The position numbers and the translations under genes are program-made. Shown here piece by piece: positions 60,482-64,000 of a stretch of 64,000 nt of DNA (position 1 is its first letter; each line of letters opens with the position of its first letter). The notes under the pieces were generated by a model. The model did not search any database. It was not told the DNA's origin and was given only the letters and a program-made list of their open reading frames with translations. The DNA comes from Bdellovibrionales bacterium Ga0074137 (GTDB lineage Bacteria > Bdellovibrionota > Bdellovibrionia > Bdellovibrionales > JAMPXM01). The stretch lies in contig LNDT01000004.1 in the NCBI GenBank assembly GCA_001464715.1, forward strand, positions 91,264 through 155,263. Direction: 5' to 3'.

Positions 60482-61017
60482 TTTCCGCCAACCCGATATT
60501 TCGATTGAACGAGCCCGGAAGGAAATGTTGTGGTTTTAATGTGGGTCAGCGAAGTCTCGCTGCTCAGGGCACCAAAAAGACTTCTTCCCGCCCCCAGGAG
60601 CACTGGAGCGGTGGTAATGACCATATCGGCAATTAAGTTATCTCGCAAAAAAGATTGTATGACTTGTCCTCCGTCGACATAAACCTTACGCCACCCTTTG
60701 GCATCCAAACTCCTCATTAAATCTATTGGGGAATAATCAACGATTTGAATTTTATCTTTCAGGCTGATGGGAATATCTTTTGATTTTAATGTTCTCGACA
60801 TCACTAATACAGGAATCGTGTATTGCCATGATTCAAAAGATATAGCTTTCTCATAGGTGCCTCGTCCCATAATTAGTCCGTCAATATCTTTGATAAAGTC
60901 ATTATATCCATGATCTTCATTGGGGTCATCCCGACGAATCAGCCATTCAATCCCACCATCGGCAGTTGAGATAAAGCCATCTAAACTTGTTGCGATAAAG
61001 ACGTGTCCGGTAACCAT
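60478..61017 (-). CDS. Dihydrofolate reductase family protein (RibD C-terminal type)
   Basis: A 179-residue protein of the DHFR/RibD-reductase superfamily: MVTGHVFIATSLDGFISTAD at the start, LIMGRGTYEKAISF, and the nucleotide-binding VYVDGGQVIQSFLRDNLIAD. The family includes RibD reductase domains, drug-resistance reductases and many uncharacterised NADPH-dependent reductases; nothing here shows trimethoprim resistance. It is the first gene of the tetR operon, transcribed from a promoter near 61050 that carries a palindromic operator. TetR control suggests it is induced by a small molecule. Confidence 0.87.
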   Translation of the reverse strand: MVTGHVFIATSLDGFISTADGGIEWLIRRDDPNEDHGYNDFIKDIDGLIMGRGTYEKAISFESWQYTIPVLVMSRTLKSKDIPISLKDKIQIVDYSPIDLMRSLDAKGWRKVYVDGGQVIQSFLRDNLIADMVITTAPVLLGAGRSLFGALSSETSLTHIKTTTFPSGLVQSKYRVGGK

Positions 61018-61030
61018 AATTAGCTCCTTT

Positions 61031-61047
61031 AATATACGCCGTATATT
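61031..61047. promoter_or_regulatory. Probable TetR operator
   Basis: AATATAC-GCC-GTATATT is a perfect 7-bp inverted repeat with a 3-base centre, 14 bases upstream of the start of the DHFR-like gene and after a TAGCTCC Shine-Dalgarno complement. Its position and form fit an operator for the TetR protein of the same operon. Confidence 0.7.
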
Positions 61048-61180
61048 TAAGTGCGAACTGTAGGATTATGTCAACCGCAGAAACCTACGCAAATTGATGA
61101 TCGCCGAAAATAGTGGTTCGAAAATGTCGAAGCGAATTTGATTCAATTGATTGAAATTTCTAAGACTTAGAAATGTTGAG

Positions 61181-61347
61181 CGCCTGAGCCCGAAAGGGGC
61201 GCCCGCGCGAGCAAAGAGAATCTTTTTGAGCCTACCCGGCGAAGTCAGACCGAAGGTCTGCCTTCGGCAGAACAGCGAAGGCCGGAGGCCGAAAGCGACA
61301 CAGACAGACAAACAAAAGCCCGCAAGCGCGGGCTTTTGTTTGGTGCA
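61181..61347 (+). repeat. Terminator-bearing repeat, copy B
   Basis: Direct repeat of copy A, 167 bases long. It has an added internal hairpin (CAGACC...GGTCTG then CCTTCGGCAG) that A lacks. The hairpin at its right end uses different bases from A yet pairs perfectly. The 3' flank also keeps TGAACTGCC at the same distance. The 160 bases to its left, between the operator and the repeat, hold nothing else I can identify. Confidence 0.75.
61310..61341. terminator. Intrinsic terminator hairpin in repeat copy B
   Basis: AACAAAAGCCCGC and GCGGGCTTTTGTT pair over 13 bp (14 with the outer A-T) around AAGC, with T on both sides. It insulates the tetR operon from the recombinase region. Confidence 0.8.
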
Positions 61348-61395
61348 GGTGACGTACAAGTAGTTGAACTGCCAGATGCAATTAAAACGATACTG

Positions 61396-61683
61396 GTGCG
61401 ATGGAATAAAGTCAAATTTGATTTAGCGGACCTGGCAAGACTACGTTGGATCAAGAAAATGACTTTGAGCGAAATTTGCCAAGAAATCAGCCTGGGTCGG
61501 TCCGCCGTTCAGGTAAGTATTCGAACTATTCGTAAGGTCGGGATATCTCAGTTGAATTTGTCGGATTTTGAAAAAATGACCGTCGAATCCGAGATTAAAC
61601 GTGATGTTCAGAAATTCATGCAGGAGCAGAAGAATTTCAGCCTGCATGAGGTCCATGAATCCTTTAGAACGGAGGTTGTATGA
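61396..61683 (+). CDS. Small helix-turn-helix protein
   Basis: The open frame begins inside the terminator of copy B; the first plausible start is the GTG at 61396, giving 95 residues. The segment MTLSEICQEISLGRSAVQVS then IRTIRKVGI has the shape of a helix-turn-helix, like those found in resolvases and sigma region 4. The stop overlaps the next start by 4 bases (ATGA). It lies just upstream of the serine recombinase and could be an accessory DNA-binding factor, or a gene that lost its beginning when the repeat arrived. Confidence 0.5.
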   Translation: MRWNKVKFDLADLARLRWIKKMTLSEICQEISLGRSAVQVSIRTIRKVGISQLNLSDFEKMTVESEIKRDVQKFMQEQKNFSLHEVHESFRTEVV

Positions 61684-61889
61684 GCAGCCCAATTAGATTT
61701 CTCACTTGGATTTTAGGGGTTATTTTCACGCTGGGGCTCGCCGACTCGTTTGGCCGCCTCACCTACAGAATGGCTCAGGCTGCTGTTCATGCCCACGCCC
61801 ATGATCAAATTTCTTATTCGACTTATACTTCGCTTCTTTGGAGGCAACACCCTCCCAAAAGAGAAAAATTTCAAAAAAAGAAACTTTAA
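61680..61889 (+). CDS. Small single-membrane-helix protein
   Basis: A 69-residue protein with one hydrophobic segment (FLTWILGVIFTLGLADSF), a His/Ala patch (AAVHAHAHDQIS) and a Lys-rich end. It is translationally coupled to the helix-turn-helix protein by an ATGA overlap and precedes the recombinase by 61 bases. No family is recognised. Coupling makes it more credible than a chance frame. Confidence 0.45.
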   Translation: MSSPIRFLTWILGVIFTLGLADSFGRLTYRMAQAAVHAHAHDQISYSTYTSLLWRQHPPKREKFQKKKL

Positions 61890-61950
61890 ATAAATCATCA
61901 GACTCCCCATTTTTTTAAGCCTCATTTTACAAAAAGAGGAGTCTATCGAT

Positions 61951-62736
61951 ATGGGTCGCATTAACGCATTGTACGTCAGAGTCAGCACTGACTCTCAGCA
62001 AACTGGCTTAGAATCACAGATTCGTGCACTGAAAGATTGGTGCAATCGAAACCAAATAGATCAATATGAAATTTTCGCAGACGAAGGAATTTCAGGAGCA
62101 AAAGAAGACCGGCCAGCTTTAAATCGTCTTATGAAAATGGTTGAAAATAATGAAGTTGAACAAGTGATCGTCTTTTCATTTTCTCGATTTGCAAGATCCA
62201 CGAGTCACCTGCTAAAGGGTTTAAAAATTTTCAAAGAAAAAAATACTCGATTTATTTCGACAACTGAATCCATCGACACAAATTCACCATTAGGCGTTGC
62301 TCTTTACACAATTTTAGGAGCCCTGGCCCAGCTCGAGCGCGAAATGATCATTGAAAGAGTTCGCGCAGGAATGGCAAATGCTAGAGCTAAGGGAAAAAGA
62401 ATCGGAAGGGTTAAAAAAAGAAATTCAGTTTTGATCAGGTCCCTGATTGAAGCCAAATTATCTTACCGTGAAATCGCACGCATCGCAAAGTGTAGTCACG
62501 GCAGCGTACACGCGGAAGTGGTAGCTTTTAAGAAAGAAAAAGAGACATTAGATAAACAAAAGATGCTGGAGTTTCAGGAATCAATTAAAGCTGATTCAAA
62601 TAATCAATCCCTTGAAGAGCTAAAGAAAATGGATTTGTTACCAGAAACTATTCAAAAAATCGAGCAGACTCTTGAACAGGAAGCAAAATCGAAAGTATCT
62701 GAAGTTCAAGGCCCCTACTATGAAACTTATGACTAG
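61951..62736 (+). CDS. Serine recombinase (resolvase/invertase family)
   Basis: The catalytic Ser is at residue 12 in ALYVRVSTDSQQTGLESQI. Other conserved parts are FADEGISGAKEDRPALNRLM, VIVFSFSRFARS, and LAQLEREMIIERVRAGM on the long E helix. A helix-turn-helix follows (LSYREIARIAKCSHGSVHAE), then a ~60-residue Glu/Lys-rich tail not found in the smallest resolvases. Such enzymes resolve, invert or integrate DNA between two sites. A good GAGGAG precedes the start. It lies in an A+T-rich stretch with the repeat-bracketed cassette nearby, so it is the best candidate mover of this island; its target sites are unproven. Confidence 0.93.
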   Translation: MGRINALYVRVSTDSQQTGLESQIRALKDWCNRNQIDQYEIFADEGISGAKEDRPALNRLMKMVENNEVEQVIVFSFSRFARSTSHLLKGLKIFKEKNTRFISTTESIDTNSPLGVALYTILGALAQLEREMIIERVRAGMANARAKGKRIGRVKKRNSVLIRSLIEAKLSYREIARIAKCSHGSVHAEVVAFKKEKETLDKQKMLEFQESIKADSNNQSLEELKKMDLLPETIQKIEQTLEQEAKSKVSEVQGPYYETYD

Positions 62737-62757
62737 TTAGTTAGATGCAATTTAACA

Positions 62758-62792
62758 AAACCGCTGCCCACATATTACCTGGGCAGCGGTTT
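62758..62792. terminator. Bidirectional intrinsic terminator
   Basis: AAACCGCTGCCCA and TGGGCAGCGGTTT form a perfect 13-bp stem with a 9-base loop between the recombinase and the next, convergent gene. The right arm overlaps the last codons of that gene, and the short A/T ends serve both directions. Confidence 0.85.
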
Positions 62793-63635
62793 GAAATCTG
62801 ACCCAATCCATTTTAATATTTTTTCGTACTTAAGATGTTGGCTTGTTGTCAAATCATCCGCTCGCACGATCATCTGCAAGGCTTGAAATGAAAATATTTT
62901 GAGCTTTTTAATAAATCTGTGCGTATTTTCTGTTTCCAAATCAAATTTCAACAGAAATTTTTCTAAAGACTTTGGAATTTTATTGAGGGTCGAAAAAAGG
63001 TTTTTATCAGAAAATTTTTCCATTATGGCCACTAGCAATAGTCTCTCAAGAGCTTGAGTATAGCCGCGTAAAAAACACCATTCTTTAAGTTCTAACTCAT
63101 AACTTTTCGGCGGCCCAAGTTTAGGCCAGCGTTCTAATTGTAAAAAATTGGCTTCATATTCTGCATAAACATAATCAACAAATTGCTCATTCAGATCAAC
63201 TTTTGACTTCTCAAAACTTGACGGAAAATGTCCCTTAAGAGCTTGGTTTATGTGAACAAATTCATGCTCAACAATAGAATGTAAATTTGAATTTTTCTTG
63301 AGATTTTTTTTAGATGGCACTAGCACAATCGGAGGAGATTTAAGATCTCCAATTTCTAAACTAAGAGTTGCAAAGGCGTCACATCCAGAGGCTACGCTAG
63401 ACAACCAGCGAGGATCTACAAAACCGACCAAATATTCTCTTTGAAATAAGTCAGAATAAATGAGTTCAATTCTTTTTACCGGAATGCCTGGCCTACCTAC
63501 GTATGAACTTTTTAAAGCATCACAATAGTTCTTAGCATCCTGGATGTATTGCTTTTGAACTTTGAGACTTGGCAATAGTTTTTTTGCCATGTGCTTTGCT
63601 CTTTTATTATTTGCGATGTCTTGCTGTGACTTCAT
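62775..63635 (-). CDS. Putative zinc metalloprotease-like protein (HExxH)
   Basis: The 286 residues contain HSIVEHEFVHINQALKGHF, with HEFVH at 124-128, the zinc motif of zincin peptidases. A downstream acidic cluster (YAEYEANFLQL) about 35 residues later could supply the third ligand, as in gluzincins. No signal peptide is evident, so it acts inside the cell unless exported another way. No family match beyond the motif. It is A+T rich like its neighbours and its stop codon lies in the terminator stem. A Lys-rich N-terminus (NNKRAKHMAKKLLPSL) is also seen. Confidence 0.55.
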   Translation of the reverse strand: MKSQQDIANNKRAKHMAKKLLPSLKVQKQYIQDAKNYCDALKSSYVGRPGIPVKRIELIYSDLFQREYLVGFVDPRWLSSVASGCDAFATLSLEIGDLKSPPIVLVPSKKNLKKNSNLHSIVEHEFVHINQALKGHFPSSFEKSKVDLNEQFVDYVYAEYEANFLQLERWPKLGPPKSYELELKEWCFLRGYTQALERLLLVAIMEKFSDKNLFSTLNKIPKSLEKFLLKFDLETENTHRFIKKLKIFSFQALQMIVRADDLTTSQHLKYEKILKWIGSDFKPLPR

Positions 63636-63832
63636 TAGATAATTATATCTTCATCGACTTAAATAAGTAATGTAGAGCCAGACCTTGGCACTGTCCCTAG
63701 CTTTGACCAAAAAGATTGCCTTTGAATGGTCACTCTTTAAAATGATACCTCAAAACGAAACGGCACCGCCAATTAAGGCTGAGCCGTTTATGAATTTATC
63801 GCCTTGGAACCAAGAGTAATGTGAACAGAATA

Positions 63833-64000
63833 TTAAAGAGGCCCTATTTTGTTAAATTCTTCAGCCAGGCGATTAGTTTCTTTCTCAAGTTCTTGCTGGG
63901 CGGCCTCAACTTTCGTAACTATATCTGCGGGAATTTTTTCTTTTTCCAAATTTCCAGTTCCGCAAGCTAGTACAATCGTTTTTGCTAAAGGCGGAAGTGA
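63833..64000 (-). CDS. Partial predicted lipoprotein, 5' end outside the window
   Basis: The minus strand is open from 64000 to a stop at 63833 (55 residues). It reads SLPPLAKTIVLACGTGNLEK, with VLACG as a likely lipobox near the N-terminus, then a charged helix (AAQQELEKETNRLAEEF) that could be a coiled coil. The start lies just beyond the window. The composition is A+T rich. Nothing is recognised in the ~200 bases between it and the metalloprotease-like gene. Confidence 0.5.
   Translation of the reverse strand, partial: SLPPLAKTIVLACGTGNLEKEKIPADIVTKVEAAQQELEKETNRLAEEFNKIGPL

Noticed and set aside
60478..61017. Trimethoprim-resistance gene
   Set aside because: The protein belongs to the wider DHFR/RibD reductase family; nothing in the sequence specifically matches known resistance enzymes.
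1..64000. CRISPR arrays, rRNA operons, intact tRNA genes
   Set aside because: No regularly spaced repeats and no complete tRNA or rRNA signatures were seen; only a possible tRNA 3'-end remnant beside the repeats at 59.9 and 61.3 kb.

Overview
This window comes from a Gram-negative bacterium that I would place in the predatory Bdellovibrionota. The coding sequence is about half G+C by eye. It carries a tiny histone-fold protein of the type known from Bdellovibrio, many exported proteins and lipoproteins, two adjacent L,D-transpeptidases, an exported nuclease, and amino-acid catabolism genes spread among envelope and signalling genes. The taxon is inferred from gene content; no rRNA or tRNA gene was found to confirm it.

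Layout. 1-6.5 kb: an aldehyde dehydrogenase homologue without its catalytic residues (runs off the left edge), a GIY-YIG nuclease, a CDF metal exporter, a VWA lipoprotein, a solute-binding-like protein and a small lipoprotein. 6.5-13.2 kb: an OppA-like binding protein, a GAF/HD-GYP signalling protein, then a tight run of histone, short-chain dehydrogenase and 6-pyruvoyl-tetrahydropterin-synthase-like protein, an exported protein and a pseudouridine synthase. 13.2-21.8 kb: exported MsrB-MsrA fusion, glutaryl-CoA dehydrogenase, a fused E1 alpha-beta 2-oxoacid dehydrogenase translationally coupled to an acyltransferase, a methyltransferase, a ferritin-like protein and YebC. 21.8-22.55 kb is a repeat-rich scar with two large palindromic elements and a possible chemoreceptor remnant. 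22.5-31.3 kb: SufE, a cysteine-cluster protein, an O-methyltransferase, an exported HNH nuclease, tRNA nucleotidyltransferase, QueG and several unknown proteins. 31.3-41.8 kb: an arginase-family hydrolase, threonine aldolase, an AsmA-like protein, tryptophan 2,3-dioxygenase, kynurenine formamidase, a peroxiredoxin with a histone-H1-like tail, an Rsm22-like methyltransferase and a PlsC-like acyltransferase. 41.8-59.7 kb: envelope and exported proteins (FN3 lipoprotein, beta-barrels, OmpA, two L,D-transpeptidases, patatin, EF-hand lipoprotein), an exported protein resembling leucyl/phenylalanyl-tRNA-protein transferase, a metallo-beta-lactamase-fold protein, a CHASE3 hybrid kinase with its receiver, and an SMR transporter. 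59.7-64 kb is visibly more A+T rich: a TetR/DHFR-like pair bracketed by two direct copies of a terminator-bearing repeat, a serine recombinase and unrecognised genes. It looks like an acquired island.

How it fits together. Tryptophan dioxygenase, kynurenine formamidase, glutaryl-CoA dehydrogenase, the branched-chain-type E1, threonine aldolase and the formimidoylglutamase-like enzyme suit a cell that lives on amino acids taken from prey. The L,D-transpeptidases, exported nuclease, patatin and the exported proteins sharing a Cys-x-x-Leu-Phe motif near the mature N-terminus suit a cell that works on its own or another cell's envelope and macromolecules. The observations most worth following are the exported Aat-like protein, the Cys-x-x-Leu-Phe family, the histone, the in-frame palindromic insertion in the E1 gene with a partner copy in msrBA, and the repeat-bracketed cassette beside the serine recombinase.
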